This document shows positions 41,288 to 49,256 of a stretch of DNA of 64,000 nucleotides, piece by piece. Both the position numbers and the translations under genes were made by a program. Numbering within the stretch: position 1 is the stretch's first letter; every line of letters begins with the position of its first letter. The DNA is from Mycobacterium shinjukuense (lineage in GTDB: Bacteria; Actinomycetota; Actinomycetes; Mycobacteriales; Mycobacteriaceae): assembly GCF_010730055.1 (NCBI RefSeq), contig NZ_AP022575.1, positions 3,224,001-3,288,000 of the forward strand, read 5' to 3'. Below the pieces are notes generated by a model. The model saw only the letters and a program-made list of their open reading frames with translations, was not told the origin of the DNA and ran no database searches.

Positions 41288-41851
41288 ATGACCGGACCGC
41301 CGCGGGTGAGCAGCGACCTGGACGCCGTGCTGCGCCGGGTCGCGCGGCGCGACGATGCCGCGTTCGCCGAGTTCTACGATCACACCAAGTCCAGGGTGTA
41401 CGGGCTGGTGAGCAGGGTGTTGCGGGATACCGGCTACAGCGAAGAAACCACCCAGGAGATCTATCTGGAGGTGTGGCGCAACGCGGCGGAGTTCGACGCC
41501 GCCAAGGGTTCCGCGCTGGCCTGGCTGCTGACCATGGCACACCGGCGCGCCGTCGACCGGGTGCGCCGCGAGCAAGCCGGCAGCCAGCGGGAATCGCGCT
41601 ACGCCGCGGCCACCGCCGACCCGGCCAGCGACGTGGTCGCCGAGTCGGCGATCGCCGGCGACGAGCGGCGCCGGGTGACCGAATGCCTCGACGGTTTGAC
41701 CGATGCGCAGCGGGAATGCATCGAGCTGGCCTACTACGGCGGGCTGACGTATGTCGAGGTGTCGCAGCGGTTGGCCACCAACGTGTCGACGATCAAATCG
41801 CGCATGCGAGACGCGCTGCGCGGCCTGCGCAACTGCCTGGGCGTGCCATGA
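41288..41851 (+). CDS. sigK: ECF sigma factor SigK
   Basis: A 187-residue extracytoplasmic-function sigma factor. Region 2 has FAEFYDHTKSRVYGLV and SALAWLLTMAHRRAVDRVR; region 4 has LTDAQRECIELAYYGGLTY and NVSTIKSRMRDALRGLR. In M. tuberculosis SigK drives the mpt70/mpt83 locus and its own operon and is held by the membrane anti-sigma factor RskA. Here mpt70/mpt83 are not in the window. It is intact and begins with ATG, unlike some strains where the start is changed. Confidence 0.95.
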   Translation: MTGPPRVSSDLDAVLRRVARRDDAAFAEFYDHTKSRVYGLVSRVLRDTGYSEETTQEIYLEVWRNAAEFDAAKGSALAWLLTMAHRRAVDRVRREQAGSQRESRYAAATADPASDVVAESAIAGDERRRVTECLDGLTDAQRECIELAYYGGLTYVEVSQRLATNVSTIKSRMRDALRGLRNCLGVP

Positions 41852-41878
41852 CCGCGCCGGCGACGATGCGGAGCGCTC

Positions 41879-42574
41879 ATGACTGAGCCCACCCACTTCG
41901 AGCTGCTGCAGCTGGCCACGCCATATGCCCTGGACGCCGTGTCCGAGGCGGAGCGGGCCGAGATCGACCGGCTGGTCGCCGCGGCGCCGGCACCGGTCGC
42001 CGCGGCTTTCGACGACGAAGTTCGTGCGGTGCGCCAGACCATGGCGGTGGTCTCGGCGGCGACCATCGCCGAACCGCCGGCACACCTGCGAGACGCCGTC
42101 CTGGATGCCGTCAAGCCGCGCGGTGGTCGCCAGTCGCGGTGGCGTGCAGCGGTTTTGGCTTCCGCGGCGGCGATCGTTGTGGGGCTGGGGGCGTTCGGTC
42201 TGGGGGTGCTGACCCGGCCAACGACGCCGCCGACGGTCGCCGAGCAGATCCTGGCGGCCCCGGATGTGCGGACGGTCTCGCGGCCCCTGGGCACCGGCAC
42301 GGCCACGGTGATGTTCTCCCGCGACCGCAACGCGGGTGTGCTGGTGATGAACAATGTGCCGCCGCCGTCGCCGGGCACCGTCTATCAGATGTGGTTGATC
42401 GGGTCCAGTGGCCCCACGTCGGCGGGAACCATGGGCACCGCCGCGGTGACGCCCTCGACGAAAGCGACGCTGCCCAACCTCGGAAACTCGACCGCGCTGG
42501 CGTTCACCGTGGAACCCGGCACCGGATCGCCGCGGCCGACCAGCCCGATCCTGGCCGAGCTGCCGTTGGGTTAA
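41879..42574 (+). CDS. rskA: Anti-sigma-K factor RskA
   Basis: A 231-residue inner-membrane protein. The cytosolic N-terminus (about 1-85, LLQLATPYALDAVSEAERAE) binds SigK, a single helix at about 90-112 (AAVLASAAAIVVGLGAFGLG) crosses the membrane, and the C-terminal domain lies outside. Regulated cleavage of RskA frees SigK. It follows sigK by 27 bp. Confidence 0.95.
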   Translation: MTEPTHFELLQLATPYALDAVSEAERAEIDRLVAAAPAPVAAAFDDEVRAVRQTMAVVSAATIAEPPAHLRDAVLDAVKPRGGRQSRWRAAVLASAAAIVVGLGAFGLGVLTRPTTPPTVAEQILAAPDVRTVSRPLGTGTATVMFSRDRNAGVLVMNNVPPPSPGTVYQMWLIGSSGPTSAGTMGTAAVTPSTKATLPNLGNSTALAFTVEPGTGSPRPTSPILAELPLG

Positions 42575-42587
42575 GCGCCATCAGGGT

Positions 42588-42610
42588 TGGGGGGACCATC
42601 ACCTCCCCCA
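42588..42610 (+). terminator. Possible terminator between rskA and the convergent membrane-protein gene
   Basis: TGGGGG (42588-42593) pairs with CCCCCA (42605-42610) around an 11-nt loop, shortly after the rskA stop. Weak evidence; no U-tract. Confidence 0.35.
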
Positions 42611-42658
42611 GTGACTAACGAGACTGCTGAGGCTCGTGAGATCTGATGGCGGCCGGGC

Positions 42659-43534
42659 TCACGATGTCCTGCCGCCCCTGCCCCGCACGCTCACCAGGCT
42701 TCCCAGCGCTGCGACCAGCACACCCAGCATCACCAGGGCCGCGCCGGCCACCAGGGTCAGGCTGAGCCAGAGGTGCATACCGTCCTCGGCGTGGCCAACC
42801 AGCACGTCGGCCATCCGGCGGATGTCACCGGCGGTGTGGTTGAGTGCGTCGTCCACATACCGACCGCCGACCTCGATAACGGCCCACCCGCCGGCACCGA
42901 CGAGCAGCGCCGAGACACCCAGGCTGGTCAGCGCGCGGCCGCGGCGGCGCGTGGCCACCAGCGTCAACAGCCCGCACACACCGGCGACGGCCGCCGCGCC
43001 GATGCTCACCCAGGGGCCCCAGACACCGACCTGCCTCAGCTGTCCCGGCCGCAGCGGTTGCGGTGCCGAGACCGTCAGCGGAACCGTCAGCGTCGCGGGC
43101 GCCTGCACCTGGTAGCCGCTCAACATCTGCCGCAGCGAATCGTCGTTGAGCAGCGGCGCCAGGTCGACCAACCACTGAGCACCCGTGCCGCCCGGGGGCG
43201 AAGCGCTGAACAACCAGGCGTGCGCGGCCCGGTTGACCTGGGCGAACAGTGGTGGAAACGAGGGGCCGGCGGTGAACGCGGCGGCGGCGGCGTGCACCGC
43301 CGAACTGTCGATCGGGTAGCGCGGCCCGTGGCGATCGGTGATCAGCGCCATCGCCCGGGTGGCGAGCTCGGACGCCATCGCCGACTGCAAAGCCGGATCG
43401 CCCGCCGCTTTCCGGGCCAGCGTGGCATACCCGTCCTCGTCGACGATGTTGGTCTGCGCCCACGCCGCCGGGATCGCCACCGCCAGCGCGACCGTGGTGA
43501 ACCACCAGAGCACCACCGTGACAACCGCTCGCAC
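42659..43534 (-). CDS. Membrane protein of unknown function, convergent with rskA
   Basis: A 291-residue protein with an N-terminal signal anchor (VVTVVLWWFTTVALAVAIPAAWA), a periplasmic domain of about 145 residues containing ATRAMALITDRHGPRYPID and VNRAAHAWLF, and three further helices (about 173-192, 205-225, 250-280) ending in a basic tail VRGRGGRTS. No family recognised. I do not recall it between Rv0444c and Rv0443 in H37Rv, so it may be a lineage gene. Codon usage looks like its neighbours. It lies 9 bp downstream of the DinB gene. Confidence 0.72.
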   Translation of the reverse strand: MRAVVTVVLWWFTTVALAVAIPAAWAQTNIVDEDGYATLARKAAGDPALQSAMASELATRAMALITDRHGPRYPIDSSAVHAAAAAFTAGPSFPPLFAQVNRAAHAWLFSASPPGGTGAQWLVDLAPLLNDDSLRQMLSGYQVQAPATLTVPLTVSAPQPLRPGQLRQVGVWGPWVSIGAAAVAGVCGLLTLVATRRRGRALTSLGVSALLVGAGGWAVIEVGGRYVDDALNHTAGDIRRMADVLVGHAEDGMHLWLSLTLVAGAALVMLGVLVAALGSLVSVRGRGGRTS

Positions 43535-43543
43535 GCCTCAAAC

Positions 43544-44059
43544 CTACTGCGCGATCCCCCGCAGGTAGGCGGCCTGGCCGAGGTGTTGGGCGCAGTCGTC
43601 GATGATGCTGACCAACCGCACGCTGGCGGTCACCGGCGGATCCCAGCTGGTGTCCACGATGCGGGATAGCTCCTCGGCGGTTACCCCGGCGACATACTCA
43701 CAGGTGAGATCGTGGACGGCATGGTAGTAGCCGGACAACAGGTCGGCGGGTGCTCGCACCTTCGCCACCTGGTCGGCACCGTGTCCGTAGCCGGTGTCAT
43801 CGCGGGGCAGGTCCAGCCCGAACCGGTCCACCCAGCCGTCTCGGGTCCAGGCCTGCTCGACCCCGGCGATGTGGGCCACCTGGACGTCCTGGACCCGGGC
43901 GCTGTGCCACAGCAACCACGCGATGGTGTTGGCAGTCGGGGTCGGCCGGTAGTTGGACAGCTCCTCGGTCAGGCCGTCGGTGAGTTCGTCGACGTGCTCG
44001 ATCAATCGGGTGAACGCGTCGTGCAGCAGTTCCCGGGCGGCCGCGGCGTTGCCTGCCAT
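43544..44059 (-). CDS. DinB-superfamily protein (Rv0443-like)
   Basis: A 171-residue four-helix-bundle protein of the DinB/DUF664 family; in actinobacteria many relatives are mycothiol-dependent metal enzymes. Candidate metal histidines are in NTIAWLLWHSARVQD, YYHAVHD and DCAQHLGQAAYLRG. The frame extends upstream, but ATG 44059 gives the length I know for the orthologue. Reaction unknown. It is divergent from the PPE gene, whose promoter overlaps its upstream region. Confidence 0.87.
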   Translation of the reverse strand: MAGNAAAARELLHDAFTRLIEHVDELTDGLTEELSNYRPTPTANTIAWLLWHSARVQDVQVAHIAGVEQAWTRDGWVDRFGLDLPRDDTGYGHGADQVAKVRAPADLLSGYYHAVHDLTCEYVAGVTAEELSRIVDTSWDPPVTASVRLVSIIDDCAQHLGQAAYLRGIAQ

Positions 44060-44191
44060 ACCGGCGACCCTACGCGTGCCCACCGATCGTAGTTCCCCCG
44101 CTCCGGCCTGGGCCGCTGGAGGCGCCGGACGGCCTCCGGAAAAGGCGGGATTTCGATCTCGGATATGGCCACGCCGACGGGCGCTGGCAGG

Positions 44192-44197
44192 TAGTTT
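44192..44197 (+). promoter_or_regulatory. -10 box for leaderless PPE gene
   Basis: TAGTTT ends 6 nt before GTG 44204, supporting that start over the TTG at 44201. Confidence 0.5.
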
Positions 44198-44203
44198 GGG
44201 TTG

Positions 44204-45703
44204 GTGACAAACCCGCATTTCGCGTGGTTGCCGCCAGAAATCAACTCGGCACTGATGTTCGCCGGTCCCGGGGCGGGACCGCTACTTGCCGCGGCCGCAG
44301 CCTGGAACGGCTTGGCCGAGGAGTTGGCGTCGTCGGTGGCGTCGTTCAGCTCGGTGACGTCCGAACTGACCAGTGGTTCCTGGCTGGGTCCGTCGGCGGC
44401 GGCGATGATGGCCGTCGCCACCCAGTACATGGCGTGGCTCACGGCGGCGGCGGCTCAGGCGGAACAGGCGGCCATCCAGGCCGCGGCCACGGCGTCGGCG
44501 TTCGAGGCAGCCCTGGCGGCCACGGTGCAGCCGGCGGTGGTGGCGGCCAACCGCGGACTGCTCCAGGTGCTGGCGGCCACGAACTTTTTGGGGTTCAACA
44601 CGCCGGCGATCATGGACATCGAGGCCGCGTACGAGCAGATGTGGGCGTTGGACGTGTCGGCGATGGCGGCCTACCACGCGGGTGCGTCGGCGGCCGCTGC
44701 CCAACTGGCGCCCTGGCAGCAGGTGCTGCGAAACCTCGGCATCGACATCGGCAAGAACGGCACCTTCAACCTGGGCTTCGGCAACGTCGGCAGCGGCAAC
44801 ATCGGCATCAACAACATCGGCAACAACAACTTCGGTGTCGGAAACACCGGCAATAGCAACATCGGTACCGGAAACACCGGCAGTGGCAACATCGGTGGCG
44901 GCAACACCGGCAGCAGCAACTTCGGCTTCGGCAACCTCGGCAACACCAACCTCGGGTTGGGCATTAGCGGCAGCGGCGACATCGGGGTTGGGATTACCGG
45001 TAACAATCAGATCGGCTTCGGCGGCTTCAACTCCGGCAGCGGAAACATCGGCTTCGGGAACTCGGGCACCGGTAACATCGGCTTCTTCAACTCCGGCAGC
45101 GGAAACATCGGCATCGGCAATTCGGGCAGCCTCAACGCCGGGTTCGGGAACTCGGGGAGCGTTAACACCGGCTTCGGCAATGCCGGCACCGGCTACGCCG
45201 GCTTCTGGAACTCGGGGATTCACGGCATGGCCGGCGCGGTGAGCATGGACGCCGGCTTGGTCGATTCCGCCCGCTACGCCACCGGCGGGTTGAGCGTGGC
45301 GACCTCGGGCATCCTCGGCTCGGCCCTGGCGGGAACGGGCGGCTTCAACCCCGGGCTGGTCAACGCCCTGGGCGCGGGATCGGCCACCCCGCCCGTCGCC
45401 GCCCCGGCCGCCGCGGTGACTGGCGGCGGCGACGTGGCCGGCGGCAACGCGGCCGGCGCGGGCGGTGGCCCGGGCGCCAACGCGGCGCTGCGCGGTGCCG
45501 GCTACACCGGCTTCTTCAATTCGGGCAGCAACGAGTCGAGTGTCCGTAACGCCACCCGTGACGGGCCCATTGGTAACCCGGCCAATCCGGCTAACCCGCC
45601 GACCCCCGGCTCGGGCATCCCGAAGTCGAACTTCTACCCGTCCAGTGACCGCGAGCCCGACGAGTCCGCTACGGTGATCAGGCTGCCGATCCGTTCGGAC
45701 TAG
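44204..45703 (+). CDS. PPE10: PPE-MPTR family protein PPE10
   Basis: A 499-residue cell-surface protein likely exported by ESX-5. The PPE domain (about 1-180) has FAWLPPEINSA, GSWLGPSAAAMMA and a WxG turn; the C-terminal region from about 185 to 345 consists of repeated pentapeptides of the type GxGN/SxNxG (for example FGNVGSGNIG, FFNSGSGNIG), then a Gly/Ala/Pro-rich tail ending in polar residues. H37Rv PPE10 has been tied to capsule integrity. Position between the DinB gene and the Rv0441c-like gene also matches PPE10. Confidence 0.92.
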   Translation: MTNPHFAWLPPEINSALMFAGPGAGPLLAAAAAWNGLAEELASSVASFSSVTSELTSGSWLGPSAAAMMAVATQYMAWLTAAAAQAEQAAIQAAATASAFEAALAATVQPAVVAANRGLLQVLAATNFLGFNTPAIMDIEAAYEQMWALDVSAMAAYHAGASAAAAQLAPWQQVLRNLGIDIGKNGTFNLGFGNVGSGNIGINNIGNNNFGVGNTGNSNIGTGNTGSGNIGGGNTGSSNFGFGNLGNTNLGLGISGSGDIGVGITGNNQIGFGGFNSGSGNIGFGNSGTGNIGFFNSGSGNIGIGNSGSLNAGFGNSGSVNTGFGNAGTGYAGFWNSGIHGMAGAVSMDAGLVDSARYATGGLSVATSGILGSALAGTGGFNPGLVNALGAGSATPPVAAPAAAVTGGGDVAGGNAAGAGGGPGANAALRGAGYTGFFNSGSNESSVRNATRDGPIGNPANPANPPTPGSGIPKSNFYPSSDREPDESATVIRLPIRSD

Positions 45704-45711
45704 CCGCGCCC

Positions 45712-45717
45712 TATGCT
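45712..45717 (+). promoter_or_regulatory. -10 box for leaderless Rv0441c-like gene
   Basis: TATGCT ends 8 nt before ATG 45726. Confidence 0.5.
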
Positions 45718-45725
45718 GGAAGCTC

Positions 45726-46181
45726 ATGACCGGCAAGGGCGCCAAGACCGGGAAGCGGGTCGACCTCAAGCGACTGGCCGCAGCCGTGACCGACTACCCG
45801 TTCGCCTACCTGATCACCGTCGATGACGCCTACCGGGTGCACACGGTGACGGTGCGACCGGTGCTGCGTGATCTGCCCGCCGGTCCGGACGGGCCCCGGG
45901 CCATGCTCGATGTTGGGCTCATCGGGGGCCGCACTCGCCAGAACCTCGCCGACCGCATCGAGGTCACCCTGCTGTGGCCACCGCCCGAGCCGGGCGGCTA
46001 CTCACTGATCGTCGACGGCCGAGCCCAGGCCGAGCCCGACGCCGACGACGAGACCGCGCGGTGCGCCGTGGTGCCCACCCGTGCGCTGCTGCACCGGGAG
46101 GCGGACCCCGACTCGCCCGCGGCGGCCAGGGGCTGTCTGCACGACTGCGTGGTGTTCAGCGAGCCAGCGGGGCCGGCCTAA
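45726..46181 (+). CDS. Pyridoxamine-5'-phosphate oxidase-like protein (Rv0441c-like)
   Basis: A 151-residue protein with the split-barrel flavin-binding fold: VTDYPFAYLITVDDAYRVHTVTVRP near residues 20-45 and SLIVDGRAQAEPD in the C-terminal half. It may bind FMN, F420 or haem; the ligand is not deducible. The neighbourhood is a PPE gene upstream and groEL2 convergent downstream, with a strong hairpin between the stops. Confidence 0.82.
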   Translation: MTGKGAKTGKRVDLKRLAAAVTDYPFAYLITVDDAYRVHTVTVRPVLRDLPAGPDGPRAMLDVGLIGGRTRQNLADRIEVTLLWPPPEPGGYSLIVDGRAQAEPDADDETARCAVVPTRALLHREADPDSPAAARGCLHDCVVFSEPAGPA

Positions 46182-46193
46182 CCGTCGCACGCC

Positions 46194-46227
46194 AAAGAGC
46201 CCGGCCCACAACGGGACCGGGCTCTTT
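46194..46227. terminator. Bidirectional terminator hairpin between Rv0441c-like gene and groEL2
   Basis: AAAGAGCCCGG (46194-46204) is the exact complement of CCGGGCTCTTT (46217-46227), with a further CCC/GGG pairing inside. It lies between the two convergent stop codons and has an A-run on one side and a T-run on the other, so it can stop transcription from both directions. Confidence 0.85.
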
Positions 46228-46254
46228 CGCGGGTGATGGACGGGGAACTTCGGA

Positions 46255-47877
46255 CTAGAAGTCCATGCCGCCCATGTCGCCACCACCGGGAACGGAGGCC
46301 TTCTCCTTCTCCGGCTTGTCGGCCACCACCGCCTCGGTAGTCAGGAACAGCCCCGCGATGGACGCCGCGTTCTGCAGCGCCGAGCGGGTCACCTTGACCG
46401 GGTCGGCAACGCCGGCGGCCAACAGATCCTCGTAAACACCGGTCTGGGCGTTGAGCCCGTGGCCCGCCGGCAGGTTACGCACCTTCTCGGCCACCACACC
46501 GGGCTCCAGGCCGGAGTTGAACGCGATCTGCTTCAGCGGGGCCTCCAGCGCGACCTTGACGATGTTGGCCCCGGTGGCCTCGTCGCCCTCGAGCTTGAGC
46601 TCGTCGAGCGCCGGAGCCGCCTGCAGCAGCGTGACACCGCCGCCGGCGACGATGCCCTCCTCGACGGCTGCTTTGGCGTTGCGCACCGCGTCCTCGATGC
46701 GGTGTTTGCGCTCTTTGAGCTCCACCTCGGTGGCGGCGCCGGCCTTGATCACCGCAACGCCGCCGGCCAGCTTGGCCAGTCGCTCCTGCAGCTTCTCGCG
46801 GTCATAGTCGGAGTCGCTGTTCTCGATCTCCTGACGGATCTGGGCCACCCGCCCGGCGATGGCGTCGGTGTCACCCGCTCCCTCGACGATGGTGGTCTCG
46901 TCCTTGGTGACCACGACCTTGCGGGCCTTGCCGAGCAGGCTCAGGTCGGTGTTTTCCAGCGTCAGCCCGACCTCTTCGCTGATGACTTGACCACCGGTGA
47001 GGATGGCCATGTCCTGCAGCATCGCCTTGCGGCGGTCGCCGAAGCCGGGGGCCTTGACGGCCACCGACTTGAAGGTGCCGCGGATCTTGTTGACCACCAG
47101 CGTGGATAGCGCCTCGCCCTCGACGTCCTCGGCGATGATCAGCAGCGGCTTGCCGGCCTGGATGACCTTCTCCAGCAGCGGCAACAGGTCCTTGACGGTG
47201 GACACTTTGGAGCTGACCAGCAGGATGTAGGGGTCCTCCAGGACCGCCTCCTGCCGCTCGGGGTCGGTGACGAAGTACCCCGAGATGTAGCCCTTGTCGA
47301 ACCGCATGCCCTCGGTGAGCTCGAGTTGCAGGCCGAAGGTGTTGGACTCCTCGACGGTGATGACGCCCTCGTTGCCGACCTTGTCCATCGCCTCGGCGAT
47401 CAGGTCACCGATCGACTGGTCGCCGGCGGAGATGGCCGCGGTGGCCGCGATCTGCTCCTTGGTCTCGACCTCCTTGGCGCCCTTGAGCAGGGTCTCGGTG
47501 ACCTTCTCCACCGCCTTCTCGATGCCGCGCTTGAGACCGAGCGGGTTGGCACCGGCCGCGACGTTGCGCAGGCCCTCCCGGACCAGCGCCTGGGCCAACA
47601 CCGTGGCGGTGGTGGTGCCGTCGCCGGCGACGTCGTCGGTCTTCTTGGCGACCTCCTTGACCAGCTCGGCGCCGATCTTCTCGTACGGGTCCTCCAGCTC
47701 GATCTCCTTGGCGATGGACACGCCATCGTTGGTGATCGTGGGGGCACCCCACTTCTTCTCCAGCACGACGTTGCGGCCCTTAGGGCCCAACGTCACCTTG
47801 ACCGCGTCGGCGAGGGCGTTCAGACCCCGCTCCAGGCCGCGGCGGGCCTCTTCGTCGTACGCAATTGTCTTGGCCAT
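46255..47877 (-). CDS. groEL2: 60-kDa chaperonin 2 (Hsp65)
   Basis: The main folding chaperonin and immunodominant Hsp65 antigen, 540 residues. MAKTIAYDEEARRG begins the protein; ATP-binding DGTTTATVLAQALVREG lies near residue 86; AILTGGQVISEEVG is in the apical/intermediate region; and the C-terminus is GGDMGGMDF, without the His-rich tail of GroEL1. ATG 47877 is chosen because GGAGGAAT is 10 nt upstream. Two CIRCE operators at 48026-48087 predict repression by HrcA and induction by heat. Confidence 0.97.
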   Translation of the reverse strand: MAKTIAYDEEARRGLERGLNALADAVKVTLGPKGRNVVLEKKWGAPTITNDGVSIAKEIELEDPYEKIGAELVKEVAKKTDDVAGDGTTTATVLAQALVREGLRNVAAGANPLGLKRGIEKAVEKVTETLLKGAKEVETKEQIAATAAISAGDQSIGDLIAEAMDKVGNEGVITVEESNTFGLQLELTEGMRFDKGYISGYFVTDPERQEAVLEDPYILLVSSKVSTVKDLLPLLEKVIQAGKPLLIIAEDVEGEALSTLVVNKIRGTFKSVAVKAPGFGDRRKAMLQDMAILTGGQVISEEVGLTLENTDLSLLGKARKVVVTKDETTIVEGAGDTDAIAGRVAQIRQEIENSDSDYDREKLQERLAKLAGGVAVIKAGAATEVELKERKHRIEDAVRNAKAAVEEGIVAGGGVTLLQAAPALDELKLEGDEATGANIVKVALEAPLKQIAFNSGLEPGVVAEKVRNLPAGHGLNAQTGVYEDLLAAGVADPVKVTRSALQNAASIAGLFLTTEAVVADKPEKEKASVPGGGDMGGMDF

Positions 47878-48025
47878 TGCGAAGTGATTCCTCCGGATTG
47901 GGAATGAAACTGGGGTCACCGGGTGCCGACAACCCCGTTACTTACGCTGGCCGGGCGCAGTGCCCGCGACGGACGACCAAGCAGCCATCGTCCGCGACGA
48001 CACGGCCCAGTCTCACCGTCCCGAC

Positions 48026-48052
48026 CTAGCACTCGCCGGTGGCGAGTGCCAA
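48026..48052. promoter_or_regulatory. CIRCE operator 1 (HrcA binding site)
   Basis: CTAGCACTC, nine bases, GAGTGCCAA (48026-48052): two mismatches from TTAGCACTC-N9-GAGTGCTAA. It lies about 150 bp upstream of the groEL2 start. Confidence 0.9.
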
Positions 48053-48060
48053 CGTCATTC

Positions 48061-48087
48061 TTAGCACTCGCCTATGCCGAGTGCAAG
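48061..48087. promoter_or_regulatory. CIRCE operator 2 (HrcA binding site)
   Basis: TTAGCACTC, nine bases, GAGTGCAAG (48061-48087): perfect left half and seven of nine bases in the right half. It lies 8 bp from the first CIRCE. Confidence 0.9.
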
Positions 48088-48089
48088 GC

Positions 48090-48162
48090 GCCCGGCGACG
48101 ATGCAGCCCGCGTAGCGGGGTGAGGAGGAGCCGGGCCATCAGGCCCCGCCCGGCGACGATGC
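48090..48162 (-). repeat. Two dispersed repeat copies related to the 58-bp minisatellite unit
   Basis: GCCCGGCGACGATGC occurs at 48090-48104 and 48148-48162, on the minus strand reading GCATCGTCGCCGGGC as in every unit of the array at 8287-8622. The first is preceded on that strand by a GCTCCTCCTCACC block and a CCCCGCTACGCGGG hairpin, so the whole modular order of the minisatellite unit is present. It separates the groEL2 operators from the HAD remnant. Confidence 0.7.
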
Positions 48163-48173
48163 ATCCCGTGGGA

Positions 48174-48431
48174 TCAGCCCAGCTCAAGGAACTCCGGCAG
48201 ATCCGCCACCGAGTCGACGACATGATCCGGCTTCGCAGCGGCCGGGTCGGCGGTCCAGCGGTCGAGCGTGTCCTGGCGGAACTTGCCGGTGCGCACCAGC
48301 ACGCCCGTCATCCCGACCGCCTGAGCAGCCAGCACGTCGTTGTGCAGGTCGTCGCCGACCATGACCACCTGATCGGGGACCGTCTGTCGGCCACCCAGGG
48401 CGACGCGGCAACGCGGTGATCGGGGTCTCCG
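48174..48431 (-). pseudogene. 3' remnant of a HAD-family phosphatase gene
   Basis: The minus-strand frame encodes only the C-terminal 80 residues or so of a HAD hydrolase: VVMVGDDLHNDVLAAQAVGM (motif IV) and GVLVRTGKFRQDTLDRW, ending in an intact stop. The nucleophile Asp, Thr/Ser and Lys motifs I-III are absent, and the frame runs into a stop at 48432-48434 where foreign sequence begins. Even if translated from GTG 48368 the product would be inactive. The break lies near 48400-48415. Confidence 0.65.
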
Positions 48432-48488
48432 CTATCGTTTGGGCTGGTGCCCGATACGAGAACCGACATCCGTGGCCCGGGAGGCGCT

Positions 48489-49049
48489 ATGAGTCGACAC
48501 TGGCATTGGCTCGCGGCGACGCTGCTGCTGACCAGCATCGCCGCGTGCGGTGCCCCGGACACCGCGGAACCGGATTGCCCGACCACAATGACTTTGCCGC
48601 CTGGTGCTACGCCCACCACGACCCTCGACCCGAGATGCATAGTGCGCGCGACCACCACCGGCACACCCGACGGCGATGCTGCGTCGCACTGGGGCGGAAC
48701 CGTGCATATCGAGGGGCACTATGGCCCGATCTGCTACGCGGTGTGGGACGGCGACGTCACCTTTTCGGGAAAGGACGACGCGCTGGCCGGCAAGGCTACG
48801 CTGACCCTGGTCGAAACCAGCTGCCCGGGCACGGTTGTCGCCGGCGAGCTGGTCCTGAAGGGCAACGTCAGCTCGGACAGCTTCGCAATCACCTGGGCGC
48901 ACCCCGAACTCCCGCAGCGGGCGTTTGACATCGCTGGTGGACAGGGCACGATCCGCCGATCGGGCGACCGTGCCGAAGGATCGTTCAATTCGGATATGGG
49001 CGGCGGCACCGAGTTCTTCACGGCGTGGTCGTTGACGCGGGCCACCTAA
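48489..49049 (+). CDS. Putative lipoprotein
   Basis: A 186-residue exported lipoprotein with a signal peptide and lipobox SIAAC (Cys near 20). The mature part is Thr/Pro rich, then beta-strand rich with five cysteines and a WGGTVHIEGHYGPICYAVWDG segment; it may form a small beta-barrel. I do not recognise the family. ATG 48489 is chosen because GGGAGG lies 5-8 nt upstream; an in-frame start 14 codons earlier exists. It lies in the accessory island between two gene remnants. Confidence 0.7.
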   Translation: MSRHWHWLAATLLLTSIAACGAPDTAEPDCPTTMTLPPGATPTTTLDPRCIVRATTTGTPDGDAASHWGGTVHIEGHYGPICYAVWDGDVTFSGKDDALAGKATLTLVETSCPGTVVAGELVLKGNVSSDSFAITWAHPELPQRAFDIAGGQGTIRRSGDRAEGSFNSDMGGGTEFFTAWSLTRAT

Positions 49050-49218
49050 CGATCACCTTCGGTCTGCGGCATCGAGTTCGCGCTACCAGATGCGTGGCAG
49101 ATTCTCCGGGCCACGATTACCGGCGTTGCGGTATCAGGTAATCGGACGGGCGGGGTCGAGCCGAGGATTCGGTGTGCGCCTGCTCGCGGGCCGGCCGCGC
49201 GTGCCCACAACGAATAGG

Positions 49219-49236
49219 GTAGACAACAGTAGACAA
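49219..49236. promoter_or_regulatory. Direct repeats, candidate VapBC operator
   Basis: GTAGACAA occurs at 49219-49226 and 49229-49236, ten bases apart, so both copies face the same side of the helix. The repeats overlap the expected -35 region of the vapBC promoter, which fits autorepression by the VapBC complex. Confidence 0.5.
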
Positions 49237-49244
49237 TTTTCTTG

Positions 49245-49250
49245 TACTCT
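49245..49250 (+). promoter_or_regulatory. -10 box for leaderless vapB
   Basis: TACTCT ends 6 nt before ATG 49257; TAGACA at 49220-49225 could be the -35 with a 19-nt spacer. Confidence 0.55.
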
Positions 49251-49256
49251 GGCCCC

